A stretch of DNA of 64,000 bases from Selaginella tamariscina (GCA_003024785.1 PUQB01000273.1:186001-250000), one strand, 5' to 3'. Shown: positions 1-12,984, numbered from the stretch's first letter. Made by a program: numbers and translations. The notes: a model not told the origin generated them from the sequence alone.

Positions 1-338
1 CCAAGAAACTGGACACACCACGAATCACTGCCGCAGAACTGAGGGAGCACGCCCACCAACAAGCCCAACTACTCACAGCAAAGGAACATGAGTTACAGCA
101 CTCACATGAGCGAGTCCGGGGGCTGGAGGCCAAGTAAAACATGCACAGGAACAGCAAAGAGATGGGTTCCAGAGGGAGCTGCAGAAGGCTACCATGCTAT
201 AGGAGGCAACGATCGCAGCCCTGAAGCATAAGCTAGCCGCTGTGGAAAACGAAGCCGCTACTACCAAAAACACTCGGGCATAGCTTAGGGGAAGGGACAC
301 ATGGCCCGAGGACGTGCCAACAAATAAGTCTGAGCATT
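1..338 (+). mobile_element. 3' internal remnant of gypsy family C (coiled-coil ORF end)
   Basis: Plus-strand reading gives a Glu/Gln/Leu-rich helical sequence with motifs such as AAELREHAHQQAQ and TAKEHELQHSHERV. The same sequence recurs at 1660-1960, and a related one near 59400-59990, each time just upstream of the same LTR type. It is therefore read as the end of an extra ORF lying between pol and the 3' LTR. It is broken by frameshifts and is probably not expressed. A purine-rich stretch at about 281-300 could be the polypurine tract. The rest of the element lies left of the window. Confidence 0.6.
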
Positions 339-940
339 TGGTTGACGGTGGTCTGACACCGTCAAAAGGCCAGCCGGCGCGGACGAGCGACGGGACGAAG
401 CGTCGAATAAGGAAGGTACCGCATGTACGAACTGATGGCGACAGATGTCAGGTGGTGGCGTAACTAGGTGTAGATCCGATCGTTCGGACCAACTACCCAG
501 GGTACACAGGACAACACGTGTGAAAGAGGCGCATAAATGAAATAGACAGGACTCTGTCACAAGGCGGCAAACCAATAGGAAAGTGCCACCTGTACCTAGG
601 GTCTAGCGCTAGGTGACCCACTATATAAGCAAGAAGGCTGTAGTGGGCCGGAGGTCTTTTTGGGAGTATATAAGGGGTCCTTATAAGCAGGGATTCCCCG
701 TTTGTCCCACTCCTAGGCTGAGCAACGCTCTCTATCAAACCACCATAGTAGAACTCCCCTACCCTGTACACAAACCCTTGTGGCATCCGGGTAGAAGCCA
801 TCCAACACCTTCCATTACTTCCAAGGTAAGGCCGGCTTGCCAGTTCGAACCCCGGAGTTGGACGCTATCCACAGCATCCTGGCGACCACTGAAGCTTCCT
901 GAGAAGCACCACATTTGGCCTGCGGAGTCCCTGACGACCA
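339..940 (+). repeat. LTR of gypsy family C, copy C1
   Basis: This begins TGGTTG and ends CGACCA, an imperfect TG...CA inverted terminus. Long similarity is visible to 1969-2680 (same strand), to the reverse complement of 32290-32644 and of 38605-39254, and to 60000-60436. It contains the family's conserved promoter core (TATA at 621-630). Its downstream half, around 720-800, contains the CCACCATAGTAG and GGCATCCGGGTAG segments that are amplified into the minisatellite at 31300-32290. Boundaries are inferred from copy comparison and the TG/CA ends. Confidence 0.65.
621..630 (+). promoter_or_regulatory. TATA box of family C LTR
   Basis: CTATATAAGC sits in the conserved context ACCCACTATATAAGC. 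The same box recurs at 2268-2277 (+), 32351-32362 (-), 38965-38974 (-) and 60408-60416 (+). Being kept in five diverged LTR copies supports a core promoter in the LTR. No start site can be fixed from sequence alone. Confidence 0.6.
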
Positions 941-1968
941 ACCATGGGAATCCTAATCAAAGATACCCAGACAATCTACCGGACCAGATCAAGAGAGAAC
1001 AAAGGGTGATTCCAAGGAAGAGTTGAAGGATGCCTACCGGCATTTTCATGCCAACAATCGGTGGGCCTCATCAGCTTACCTCAAGCTTGCAAAGCCTTTG
1101 ACTAACTAAAAGAAGAAATGGTGGTGTACAATGACCTCGACCTCCTAGCCATGGAAAAGGAGCACAATACCATAATAGCTAAGCTTACAAAGAACGATAG
1201 CAAGCCGCATGGGAGCACATCAAAGAATCGAAGGACTTTCTTCCAAGGAGCTCTATTGTTTAAGATAGAAGAAAAGAGGAGGAAGGACGTAGGGGAACTT
1301 GGGAGCAAGTTAGCAACAAACCTCAGTAGGTTACAAGGTAAGTATGATACCCTCCAAAGGCTCCTAGACACCAACGACACGCCCACAACCAGGTCATAGC
1401 ATAGAAAGAGTGACAAACTCACAAACTCATGACTCAGATCGAGCAAGGAGAAAGGGAGTTCAGAGAAGCTAGAGCAAAGTTGGCAGCGATCAGGGAGAAG
1501 TTGCACCAGCACACCATTCAACTCACAATAGCCAGAACTGCACTTGCAGCCAACCGAGAGGAACCCCTGCCTAGAGGGCTGGAGGTAAGCGTCGCATTAT
1601 TAGCCAAGCGTAGGGAGGAGCACAACTCACCCAAAAACCAAGACCCACCCCAAACCACTATCATGGAGTTAGTGGAGCACACCCAACAACAAGCCCAATT
1701 GCTTCATAGTAAGGGAACATGAGCTACAACGCTCGTGCGAGTGAATTCGAGAGTTGGAGGCTCAAGTATAACAGACTCGGAGCAACAAGAGGTAAGTTCT
1801 AGGCGGAGCTACAAGAGCTACCGAGTTGTGGGATGCAACAATCACCGCCCTAAAGTTGAAGCTAGCCGCTATGGAGAATGAAGTTGCCACCTACCACAAC
1901 CATTATGTATGACTTAGGACAAGGGAGCACATGGCCCGGAGGACGAGCCAACGACTAAGTCCACATCT
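941..1968 (+). mobile_element. truncated internal region with coiled-coil ORF, family C
   Basis: The stretch between two same-strand family C LTRs holds no gag, protease, RT or integrase. Two open segments (1118-1399 and 1429-1722) code for charged, heptad-like sequence, with motifs such as LGSKLATNLSRLQGKYD and EREFREARAKLAAIREKL. These suggest a long coiled coil. It resembles the extra ORF that some plant Athila/Tat-type gypsy elements carry after pol; that link is inference. Frames shift between segments, so this is probably a decayed product. With both LTRs it forms a short LTR-stub-LTR derivative. Confidence 0.55.
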
Positions 1969-2680
1969 TGTTGAACGATGGTTTGATCACCATCAAACCG
2001 CCAACTTGCACAATGAGCGGCGAGACGGAGCGGCCAAGTAGGGAAGTACAACAGGTACTAACTAACAACGATAGTTATCAAGCGGTGCTTAACAAAAGCA
2101 TAGATCCGATTATCCGGATTAACTACCAAGGTACCCAGACAACACGCATTAGGGAGCACATAAATGCTACAGAGTAGGATTGTGTTACAGGGCGATAGAC
2201 TAGTGAAAGTGCCATAGACTAGTAAGAGAGTGCCACATGGACCTACGGTCTAGCACTGGCCGACCCACTATATAAGCAGGAAGGTTGGTAGTGGGTCGGG
2301 GTCCTTCTAGTATGTTTTCTTCTTTGTATCTTGCTCCACCTTCTATGGGGCCACATTGTTATTCGAACAAGCAATATATATATATATATATTCCTTATGT
2401 CCACCACCTCTCTTTGTTATTCTCCTCTTGCTCTTCTCCTAGTCCAATGGTATACCAACAAGGAGGCGATAGCATTGCAAATAGGGGAACTCCTACTCAT
2501 TTACACTGGCCCTCGCAGCGTCTGGGTAGAGGTCATCACAGCACCTTCTAGTGCTTTCAAGGTAAAATCGGTCCTCACTAGCATGGACCCTAGACTAGAC
2601 ACTAGCAAACAACATCATGGCGACCATCGAAGCTTTATAAGTCACCCCACATCTGGGCCTGCGAAGTCACCCAATGACCA
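1969..2680 (+). repeat. LTR of gypsy family C, copy C2
   Basis: Same family as C1. It begins TGTTGAACG, has a TATA box at 2268-2277 in the same context, and ends near CCCAATGACCA. Compared with C1 it carries a short (TA)n tract at about 2374-2391 and several substitutions, so the two LTRs are clearly not identical and the insertion is old. Confidence 0.6.
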
Positions 2681-3848
2681 ATTGCTAAATTCAGAGTATA
2701 CACTTTCTCTGTATAGTAGTATGCATAATGGTTTATCAATGTGCTTTACTAGTAATATCCAATCTGAATTAAATGGTAATATCTCATCTGAATTAAATTG
2801 ACTAGTTCTTGTCATGATTTCATGTGTGTCAATGACTTGGCCCATTCATATAAGGTGGTTATATGAAGGGTTTGAAATGATGAGAACAATCATCAACTTT
2901 TATAAATCCTTAGAATAGTCAAAATTGGCCTTAGGCTTCAGGTTCTTCTTACCAACGTAGTGTGAGACCAACTCTTCACATCATCATCATTTTTTGTCAC
3001 TGGGAAGGAGCACTTTCCTTAGTTCTCACATAAAGTCTATTATACACAGTAAAGTCATTGCACTTGCCCATTTCATTGAATTGAAAACTTGTTAAATGAG
3101 GCATTGAAAGTGTGGCCAACCATGAAAACACCTTAAAGTGATCATTTCAAATATGCCTCTAGTAACCAAAATTGATAAATAAGCTAGTACATATCTAAAT
3201 GTGTCAAGAAAAGTGTTAGCACCCACAATCTTGATGTAAAGGCTTACTTATTTTTGTTTACACTCACACAATTGTCCATTTACAAAATAAATTCCACAAC
3301 AACTTGGCAAGCAACATGTATTCTTGAAGAGCTATTTGAGCTAGATTTCTCATGCAAACCAATTGTGTTTGGGGTCACTATTCTTTTGGGTAAGTAGCCA
3401 ACTATGTTTTTTAAATTCTAAAGAAGCCTCAAGCATGGAATATGTCTATAAGGGCATTGTGTAGTGGCTCGAGGTTTGCTTCTTTGATTTAAAATATCAC
3501 ATACCAACTTTTATGTGGTCTTTAAAACACATGGCCAAAGAACCAACAGTGAAATTGGAGTCGTTTAAACCAATAAGGAAGTGAAAAATCGGCCATATAA
3601 ACCGCATTCATGGCTATGTGTTAAAACCCATGTTAATGATATTGAAAGCTTAAGGCATTTCCAAGAACCTTGGTGTTGCAAAATGCTGGTTTTTACTTGG
3701 TTCATTTTGTCATGCATCATACATAGGTAATGTGATAGCTATCACAATCCTTACTTAGTGAAGTCACTTGACTCAAGTAGGCCACCAAAGAAGGAATGGC
3801 TTGATATGTTGCCATACACCAAGAGGCCAAGACCAAAGGTAAAGAAGT

Positions 3849-4050
3849 AAAAATCAAGATCACCTAATTAAATAACATATGAACCCCAATTGGGTCTTAA
3901 ACTTTATGATTAGGAAATTGATATGACAATGGAAACCATACGCATTGAAAAAATCAAAATCACCTAATTAAATAACATTTGAACCCCAATTGGGCTTAAA
4001 CTTTATGATTAGGAAATTGATATAACAATGGCCATGTAATAGAAACCATA
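3849..4050. repeat. about 100-bp direct tandem duplication
   Basis: Two adjacent copies share CACCTAATTAAATAACAT, GAACCCCAATTGGG and CTTTATGATTAGGAAATTGA, offset by about 101 bp. A few substitutions and a small insertion in the second copy show some age. No coding content. Confidence 0.7.
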
Positions 4051-5769
4051 CAAGGTGTATAGTATTGGGAGCCGCATGTTCATATAGGCAACCATGTGTT
4101 CTTTCATCTTCTTCTAGATAACAAATGATCTCCACTATTGTTTTTCGTGCATGCTTTAGCTTCCTTCAATGGCATGCAAGTGTCACAACTTGAAGAAGTT
4201 GTAGTGCACAACAATTGCCATGTCCTTGTTTCATTGTTGTTGAATGTAAAGTCATTGACTATCTTGAGGCCCATCAACTCAAACACTTATTAACACGAGT
4301 GCACAACTTCATTTGAGTGTAAATCAAAGGCAACAATTTTTTTATTTTCCTAATCATTTTTAAGGCATCCTAATTGCATTCAAATCCTTAAGTATCTATA
4401 ACTATAAAAATATGAGGGTGCATTTTGACTATGCATTGTCCTCATGAACGGAGGTATGTGTCTCATCAAGCCACTTGTTCCTATGTTGGTACAATGTTGT
4501 TTTAGGGTTCCATATATCTCATATCAAGTCTTGAATCATATTGTAAACTTTTTGATATACCATAGATGTGTTATTGTGATAGTCCATGTCCATCCCATCA
4601 ATAACCCAATTAGAGAAACATACACGAACTCATGCATTTGCATTTGGTTCAACTTGTAGAAGTCATGTCTACATTGATTAATATGAGCACAATTATCCAT
4701 TGGCAGCATTTCCTTTTGCAACAATTAATTGTGAAAACTAAACATACTTACAAAGGATGTTTGGTCCACTCTTATTCTTATCTGTCTAAACACCTTTGAA
4801 TCCCATGAATCTACTTTTTCAAATTATATGGCCAATGCATAGAAACTTGTTTCATGTGTTCTACTTCCAAGTTGTCGATGTTACAATCCAATAAAGGATA
4901 TGCCAAGCCATCAAGTCACCTCAAATTTCGTTGTGCACCACATGACAAGATAACATGGTTGTAGTGATCCATTTGGGAAACATATATCACCACCACCCTC
5001 ACAAAGTAAAACTCCAACCTTCTCCACACAAACAACTTTCCAAGAGTTGATTGTAGTAATCATATCCCTATCGGCCTCTCCATCATGTTGGATAAGTATT
5101 ACTGCATCTTTCCTGGTAGGTAGAGCACCAGTACAACTAAATCCACAAATCTAACTACCTTGATATTTCAGCATCTCACAACACTAGTGTCCCTATTCTA
5201 ATGAACTCAATGTGTTTATAGATGGTGTCCCTGATAGAGGATCCTTGGTGCATGTTGTGCCATGAAGTATTCTTTATGGAAAACTTCTATTCTACTAGCT
5301 TTTGAGCCTTAAATGACATTGTTCTTTGTGTTGAACATTGTAATATTTACAAAATGACAAATGTAATATGTTAAACATAAATGTTTATTCATTTTATCCT
5401 TAAAGGAAAGAAATGTCACACATAATTAATGATAATATAATATTGAGCATATCCTCTTGGACTGACACGATTATAGTTAAAGGGAAGATTGACACATTTA
5501 ATTAGAGTTAAAGGAAGGACTGACACACTGAGAGTTAGAGGGGTATAAAACTCTTTATCAAAGGCACCTTACAAACCCTATTGGCTTGACACAAGTGTGG
5601 GTGTTTGGATTTATCCTGCAAATTATAACATTACTAGGGATGATACATTTTAGCGAGTGGATTTATCATGTTATCTATAAGACTCTATTTCATAAACCGT
5701 ACTGGACTGACAACACAATTTTATTCAACAAGATTTATCTTGTCAACTTTTTACAAATTGTCATGGACG

Positions 5770-6290
5770 ACTATCACAAACACTTTCAAACATTTAGCGG
5801 GACAAATCTTGTAGATTAAACAATCTCACAAATGATGGTTGGCATGAGAATCTCACCGATTAAAACAATGGGATTTATCCAACTAATTGTAAGACTCACA
5901 CAATTAAACTAACAAGATTATACCATTATTTATAAGTCTTTACCTCATAGACACTTCATAGACGGTATTGGATTGGCATAATTATAGCTTTCAAGATTTA
6001 TCTTGTAAGACTCTACCACACAAGTAACTTGCGGGTCAACACAATTTTATTAAATCTCGTAATTGAGCATTCTCACAAATGATGGTGGACGACCATTACA
6101 AACACTCTCAAAACATTTAGTAAGATAAATCTCACAAGTTCTCACAAATGATGGTTGAAGAGATAAATACCACCCACTAAATGAAGCAAACGAAAATAAA
6201 TCCCACCACAAACACTCTCAAAATATTTTAACAGAATAAATCCTGCAAGCTAAACACACTCACAAATGATGATTGAAGAGATAAATCTTA
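5770..6290. repeat. diverged local repeats, two interleaved motifs
   Basis: The motif ACAAACACTCTCAAAACATTT followed by an AAATCT/AAATCC segment recurs near 5773, 6092 and 6205. The motif CTCACAAATGATGGTTG recurs near 5821, 6067, 6133 and 6249. Spacing is irregular (about 65 to 320 bp), so this looks like repeated local duplication rather than a clean satellite. Confidence 0.55.
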
Positions 6291-8186
6291 CTAATATCTA
6301 GTGTAGGGTTTCAATAGGTTAAGGCTAGATATTCTAGAGGGGAATTGTCCTAGAGAGAGAATATTGAGAAACTCTAACTCCTAAAAGCTAAATAACTCTT
6401 AAAAGTTAAACTATTTTACTCACATGTAAATAGCATTGAGGCCCCAAGATCTTCAATAAAAGTGTTGCTCCTACGCAATATGAAGAGTTAGAGAAAGAGC
6501 AATAAAACACAAATCCAAAACAATGTAAAGAATAAAATACCAATCCAAAGTAATGCAAAGAATTAAAAAAAAAGAAAGAAAAACATACAAGTTAGAGTAA
6601 AAAATTCAAAATGAATGTACATAAATACTAGCATAATAATAAAAAAAATAAATTTGAATAAATAGTTTGTAATCACTTACACACTTAAGACTCTAGAAGG
6701 GAAAATTCAATGTCACATGATTAAGTTCAAAAAATGCAACGTAAGATATATTTCATATTTATATATATAATGATTATAATCCTATATATATATATATATA
6801 TATATATTCCATAATAAGAAGTATATTACATATTTAATAAAATTATAAATATAGTGAAAAGCCAACATGATTAATTAAATTTTAATTATATAGATTATAA
6901 CTTTAATTTTTGAATACTTAAGTAATAATTAAGAGATAGCTAAGAGATAATTAAGAAACAATCTAATTATTTCTTAATTATTTCAGATATCTTTCATTAA
7001 ATCTAATATTTCATTATCTTTTAAGCTCAAGTTTTATCATCATCTTTTTTATATTATCAAAAATGAGAATATAAAACCAATTATATAATAAATATTTCTA
7101 AGTATATCATTTCATTATTTTTCTAACTATAAATATTATAAATCTTAATATCTCTAATTTTTATTTTTTTAAAAATTTGTTTATCAAAATAGTTATATAA
7201 TATCAAATTTTACTTTTCTATAATATAAACCTTTTATAAAAATAAAAATGATATAAAATAAATAATTACATTAAATAATTTTACATTTATGTATTGTACA
7301 GAATATAGATGCTCGTAATGATAAGAATACAATGAATTGAACACATATATTTCAACAAAAGCTTAAGTCAATACATATAAGTCACTATCCACACACACTT
7401 GTAGAGCCATTGCCCATACACACTTACTTATAACTAAAGACTGCCCACACACATTTTAGCACCAGTGTGTAAAGAGTATGAACAATAGTTTTTTGAAATT
7501 TATATGGTTTTTTTTTTTTTTTATGCATATGATTTTATATACTTTTTATACGGTGCATAGATTTTATATGGTCGAGATAGCCATGAATCTAGTTTTATAT
7601 AGTATATGTGATTAAAATTAAAATTATAGTTTGAGCATCAAAATATGGTCATGTTTAAAAAAAATGATTGAAGTACAAAAAATTGACCTTCTATGTGATT
7701 TTTCATATGGTTTTAATTAAAAATAAAGTTGTATATTTGTAATTAATATAAATTTTAATATACTTAATGAGTGATCATAGACCTTAAGGGTTGTTGAAGA
7801 TGTAAATTTTTGAGCAAAATTTACAAAGCTTCACAGTTAGTTTTGCGTATATAGAACCGTATATATACATAATATATACTAAATTTAATATATCAGAGAG
7901 ACATGTAAAAACTGCTATTGTTAATATGCATATTAAGTGCAGGTGCATTCCGAAATCATATTGAGTATTCAAAAATATGCCTCTCCGGAATGTGGTTTTT
8001 TGAACAGCATTTTTAATGGGAGGGGAGAGTGAGTATATATATGGGGGTCCTATAAATAATGTATATATGATATATTTATATAATATATATACAAAACATA
8101 TGAATTAAAAATCTCATACATAACAACAAATATATATGTATGTGTTTATCTCTCTATATAAGTATGTATATATACATATTTATGTA

Positions 8187-8220
<34 letters not shown>

Positions 8221-8268
8221 ATATGAATATACATAACAACATATGTATGAATGTCTCTCTCTCTCTCT

Positions 8269-8320
<52 letters not shown>
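8187..8320. repeat. compound microsatellite (TG)n(TA)n ... (CT)n(TA)n
   Basis: TG and TA runs at 8187-8222 are followed by (CT)n at about 8252-8270 and a (TA)n run to about 8317. The open frames across it (Tyr/Ile and His/Thr repeats) are artefacts of the repeat. Confidence 0.9.
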
Positions 8321-8321
<1 letters not shown>

Positions 8322-9204
8322 CTTATATATAACAACATATGTATGCATGTGTGTACATGTGTTATATAAATGTGTGTGTATCAACATTATCAAGGGGTAC
8401 AATATTATATATAAGTATCTTTATTCTTTATTAAAGTAATATATAAAACATATGTATATGATTTAAAGTGTATAATCTCATACATGACAACAAGTATATA
8501 TATGTATATAGATTATATGTATGTTTTCCATACATGTACACACATTAGATCTTCACTACACTTGAGACAAAAATAGTAACAAATTAGCATTTTAAACGGA
8601 CCATGTCAAATTCATATAATTTTTTACAGGATTTCCTTGGACTTACAATTTTTTAAATTACCAATTTTCAATTTAAAGATAAAATTTACGATCTTCACCG
8701 TTCGATTACAATCCATGCATGATAAATGTTTAATACTCTTTTCCAGATGTGGTAATAATCGCCCTTTCATACGTAGGTTTAAATACTAACAAATAAAAAG
8801 AAAAGATGTTTAAATCTAGCCCAGCCATTCAATAGATTTTTAAAATGTCATCAATGTCGTGTAATTTAGATGATAGTGTAATTATGTATATGATTTGGTA
8901 TAAATGTTATTCATCACATACATCTCGACCACTGATAATACCAACATTTCTATTACCAGGGATTTAAGTTGTTAACTAGAACGGATCTTCATGAATCTAT
9001 TGAGGAATCACCCGAACTGCTAGGGTGGCTGTAAGCAACAACACATACTATACACGAAATATATCACGTCGTAAGGGAACAACGATTTGTATTTATGATA
9101 TATAGGTATGTAATATATATGTGGCGTGGAAGAGAGAGTGTTTACATTCACCTTACATTCCTGAAAGATAGACGCATTAGTCAACAATAAGTACATTCCT
9201 GAAA

Positions 9205-9582
9205 TCAGTTAACGTCGATAATCCTGGGCCGTGGCTTTGGGACCTTAGGAATGGTAACAGTAATCACACCATTTGTTAACTCAGCCTTTATACCGTCAAC
9301 GTTGGTGAATTCCGGCAGCTTGAACTTGCGTAGAAATCCACCATAAAATCTCTCCGCACGGTGCCACCTGTCACACGCACGTCTGTCCTCCTTTCTACGC
9401 TCGCCACGTATTTGCAAGCACGAACCCTCGTCAACCTCGATATTCACCTCCTCTTTTCTCACCCCAGGAATATCCGCTTGAAACACATGAGCATCTGGGT
9501 CTCCACCCAGTCGACACGTGTTAAATCTGGAGTCTCATGGTTGTCGATGAGGTTGGTTCTGTCCTGAATGATTATGTTCCTC
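9205..9582 (-). other. alpha-crystallin (HSP20) exon of copy 1A
   Basis: After the acceptor at 9582 the exon reads an N-terminal lead (IQDRTNL, RVDWVET). After a one-base shift near 9505 it continues as FQADIPGVRKEEVNIEVDEG, then LQIRGER, a WHRAERFYGGF(L)R segment, KLPE, and the ACD signature NGVITVTIPK. These are the strands and the GVLTVT-type motif of HSP20 proteins. The C-terminus is short and lacks a clear I-x-I anchor beyond RPRIIDVN. Confidence 0.8.
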
Positions 9583-11977
9583 CTGCACAAAACACATGTT
9601 AATTAACATGCATATATCGAGCATATACATGTACTTAAAGCATCACCAAAATGTTTCATTAATAAGCACAGCATCTCTCCATATGAAAATAATAACCAAG
9701 AAAATAACATATGCTTGCATACAGATATGATAAGTGGACTGTTATGTAAGTGCATGCTTGCATTTGTTTTATATGGATGCGTAACCTTACCACTTTACTT
9801 CATGTATATGCTTCAAAGTGCATGGAGTCTCTCCTCCCCTTGCAGTATTGTTTATTTTTCAGGCTTTGGAGTCACCAGTGAAATCCTTTGTTTGCTTCTT
9901 GAGGTTTCCCATTCACTGCCTGCTTATTGATAAGCATTTCCTGCAAATTTAAAATTAAGTAATCGTAATCTTGTAATACACACAAATACATAAATATACT
10001 TCATGTATGTTCTATATATACATACATGAAGTAGGTGCTCCGCCTTGTTCACGAGTATTTCCTGCAAATCAAAACCAGTTACCAATAATCTCTATCTCTA
10101 TTTACATACCTTGCGAGCTTCAGGTATAGAGAACTGAAGTACTGCTGCTGTTGTATGTTGGTCAATATCCTGCCCATCTGCTTACCATAATTATATATAT
10201 AACTAAATGTCACATGTTTTCGTAATTATGTAAAGAGTACTTGTTTGATTCTCTTCGGCGTATTTATGTACACGCACAAAAAAACATGTATACACAGCAG
10301 AGACAATATACAATATTTAAGATAAATTCATATATAATATTCTCTCTCACACACACGTACTAGGTTTTCTTGCTGCAAGCTCCTGAACACTTGCATCAAG
10401 CTTCAGCCGCTTATACAAAGGTTCTATCGCAAACTCATCTTTCCACAGCTTAGCATTCATATGCAGTAAGGTTGAGCCATCAATTTCCGAAGTTCGAATG
10501 GAATCGTTGTATTTGTTGGTCCCTAGAGTGCTCTCAATAAATCTCACCACGTCTGCATTGCTCCAGCTTGACGTCGTGCCTAAAACCATAGTCACATGAG
10601 TATTACGCTTTTAACAGTATATGTAAAATGTGCTAGTCAAGTGTATAAACATGTACATGACATTGTCAAAGTTGCGAGTGTACAAAAATCCGTAATAATA
10701 CGAATAATTATTGATGTGTTGTATAAGCAGTTCTAAATAACCATTCACACACATACAGAGATAAATGTATGCATGATATCCTATCCGTCACTCCTCCTTT
10801 ACTAACCATGGTCACACACCAAATGCACATTATATGCATGTATGGTCCAAAAATCAACTTAATGGGCTAATCACTAAAAACGGAAATTATAGCATAAGAA
10901 CCCCGTTTTGGGAATGAGTCGGGAATTCATTCCCGGAAAGAATTCCCATGGAATATTCTAAGGAATCAATATGCTGGAGTGACATAAGATTTTAGATACA
11001 AGTAATTATACAGCCATATATATATTACTCGTGTGCTATATTTTAGTGGAACAGTTTATAGATTTAATACCCGTGAGAATACCTTTGAACTTTGCAGCTT
11101 CTTCGTTTGCCTCCAGTTTTGTCCTTGATAACTCTGCCTTCGCTTTCTGTGCTCACATAAACATGGTGCGTGTTATACCCACGCAAATGCGATGCATTGG
11201 AAATACCCATAAACACATGCACAATCTCTCTCTCTATATATACACACAGACATACATACGTAGGGTGCATCTATATGTAATAAAATCGTTGATATGTACA
11301 TACTTGGTTAATATATGTATGCAAATATGTGTACTTAATATCTCATATATGTATTATGCATGTACACACCTCGAGCTCGCCTTTGGTATCATTAAGTTCT
11401 TTCTCCGTGTGCACGAAAAGCTCATATAGCTGGTGAATCGCATGGTTCATCAGGCTTAGTCGTTTAGCTAGTAACTGTAAGAGAATATCTGTAGTACCAT
11501 AGTCTGCTTCTGGTCCTACTGCCATATATACATGCCATGTTATTTTACAAATGGTATACAGGTATTGTGCATACAGTTGAAATATACGTTTCATTACTCA
11601 GACTGATCGAGTAGGACATGTTAATATAAACATACACACACTTCTACTCACACTCATTCTCTGCAGAGTCGATGTGGTCATCGTGTAGAAACTCCAAGCC
11701 CATCTGCTTCCGCACTGATTTTGTAACCTGGATAAAGGATTGAATATGAACATGTGCCTGTGTATGTATACATATACATATGTGATATGAAAGAAATGAA
11801 TATATGCCTGTTGCCTTGAATGTACATATGTACATCCGTTTACTATATGCTGTATCACACTTAAATTCTAATCTGTTAAATACACTTTATATAAACAATA
11901 TTTCCTGATGTTTTAAAGGAAAAATCCAGAAAATATACATATATAATAATATATATATATTATATATATATATATAT

Positions 11978-12035
<58 letters not shown>

Positions 12036-12353
12036 GTTACAGTTTTCTAAGATGAGAACTTTCTATATATTCGGTAAACTATGTATATGTTTGCATATGC
12101 ATAGATCTTCTGAAAATTTACTTTTGTCTGTAAATTACCACAAACTTACAGATTTCCAGATATCATCAACAGAGGGATTCTCTGTTTCAGTGTATTGCAA
12201 ATTCGCCATGGCCGGAGGCATAGAAGCAGTAGCAGATGCGTTGGGTGCAGGAATTTCACGAGTGCAGCTAGATTTTGTAGGATTTTTCACTGTATTTGCT
12301 ATTGAATTGGACTTTGGTGGCCTTCCCCGCTTCCGCTTCTCCCCCGTCGCCAT
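9205..12353 (-). CDS. copy 1A: AT-hook, coiled-coil, SAM and alpha-crystallin domain protein (one-base frameshift in last exon)
   Basis: Nine exons can be built on the minus strand from GT/AG sites and matching phases: 12353-12150, 11727-11652, 11518-11370, 11146-11083, 10579-10361, 10177-10110, 10061-10026, 9940-9876 and 9582-9205. Exon 1 starts at ATG 12353 and codes for an AT-hook (KRKRGRPPKS). Exons 2-4 give a helical, probably coiled-coil part. Exon 5 is a SAM-like domain. The last exon is an HSP20/alpha-crystallin domain. All junctions keep frame until about 9505, where one base is missing compared with copy 2A (GAGACCC AGATG against GAAACCCC ACATG). With that base the product would be about 419 aa. 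It lacks the Lys-rich exon and the two following exons of copy 2A. A nuclear, DNA-associated role is inferred from the AT-hook; partners are unknown. It may be a recent pseudogene, or a gene with a sequencing indel. Confidence 0.65.
10361..10579 (-). other. SAM-domain exon of copy 1A
   Basis: The exon codes for SSWSNADVVRFIESTLG, then SEIDGSTLLHM, and LYKRLKLDASVQEL at the end. This is the SAM order: N-terminal Trp plus a DV helix, a central IDG-hLL turn, and a C-terminal KR-hKL-hxEL helix. SAM domains usually mediate homo- or hetero-oligomerisation. It starts at TTTTAG|GC and ends at A|GTACGT. The same exon is found in copy 2A (47747-47956) and, decayed, in 2B (43105-43270). Confidence 0.65.
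11944..12032. repeat. (TA)n(TG)n microsatellite in intron 1 of copy 1A
   Basis: A TA-rich run is followed by about 16 TG units, lying in the intron between the AT-hook exon and exon 2. Not coding. Confidence 0.9.
12150..12353 (-). other. exon 1 of copy 1A with AT-hook
   Basis: This 68-codon exon opens with MATGEKRKRGRPPKS, containing the RGRP core that AT-hooks use to bind the minor groove of AT-rich DNA. It then becomes Ser/Thr/Ala/Pro-rich and ends at a good donor, TCT|GTAAGT. Just upstream on the minus strand (about 12370-12400) is the gene-proximal sequence GAAAGGGGAAGGAAGG. No equivalent exon was found in copy 2A, 1B or 2B. Confidence 0.65.
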
Positions 12354-12984
12354 AGCGTTCTCCTTCCTTCCCCTTTCCTCTGTGTTTAGGGTTCTTACTT
12401 AGGGCTTTTAGCTTTTAAAGTAGCATTAAATAAAATTATCAATTTTGAATTAATTTATTTAATGCATTATATATAATAAGATGTAACTACATTTCATACA
12501 AAATGCTATATATAAATACAGCACTTATAGTATATGCAAGTCTATGCGAGTATGTGAGAGTGTCTAGTAACATATATATAAGTACAGATACATACACGCA
12601 CACATCTCAGATTTTGTGGACCTTTATGTTTGGATAATATATTTATGTTTTATTTTTCCAGATTAAGATATGTTTACTATATAATGTTATAATTAAATAA
12701 CATATGATTTTATCCTTGTATATATACGTTTATGGTGTTTGTGTGTGCACACAAAGAGATGACGTTAGATTTGTGTTGTTGAACTTTATTAAACATATAA
12801 ATAGTCGTAGTTTATTAATATATAAAACAATATTAAATGGTTCACAAATAAACTTTGATTTAAATATATAGTTGCCGAACCAAATTTTGAAACCCGTAAA
12901 GTCCCGTAATAAATCCCACAAAAATCCCATGGAATCCCACTATTTAAAATACAATAGACAAAGTTAGCAATCAACCCTAATGGT

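Larger units (their letters stand above)
2681..9204. other. AT-rich intergenic region
   Basis: No convincing coding exon, RNA gene or intact element was seen here on either strand. Short open frames near 4444, 5586 and 7784 have no recognisable domain and lie in AT-rich DNA. The region holds a local tandem duplication (3849-4050), diverged repeats (5770-6290) and microsatellites (6783-6809, 8187-8320). Confidence 0.5.

Noticed and set aside
613-1026. 137-codon plus-strand ORF
   Set aside because: It starts at the LTR promoter and crosses the LTR end; no domain, and not kept open in the other LTR copies.
8136-8439. ORFs rich in Tyr/Ile and in His/Thr on both strands
   Set aside because: They are translations of TA, TG and CT microsatellites.
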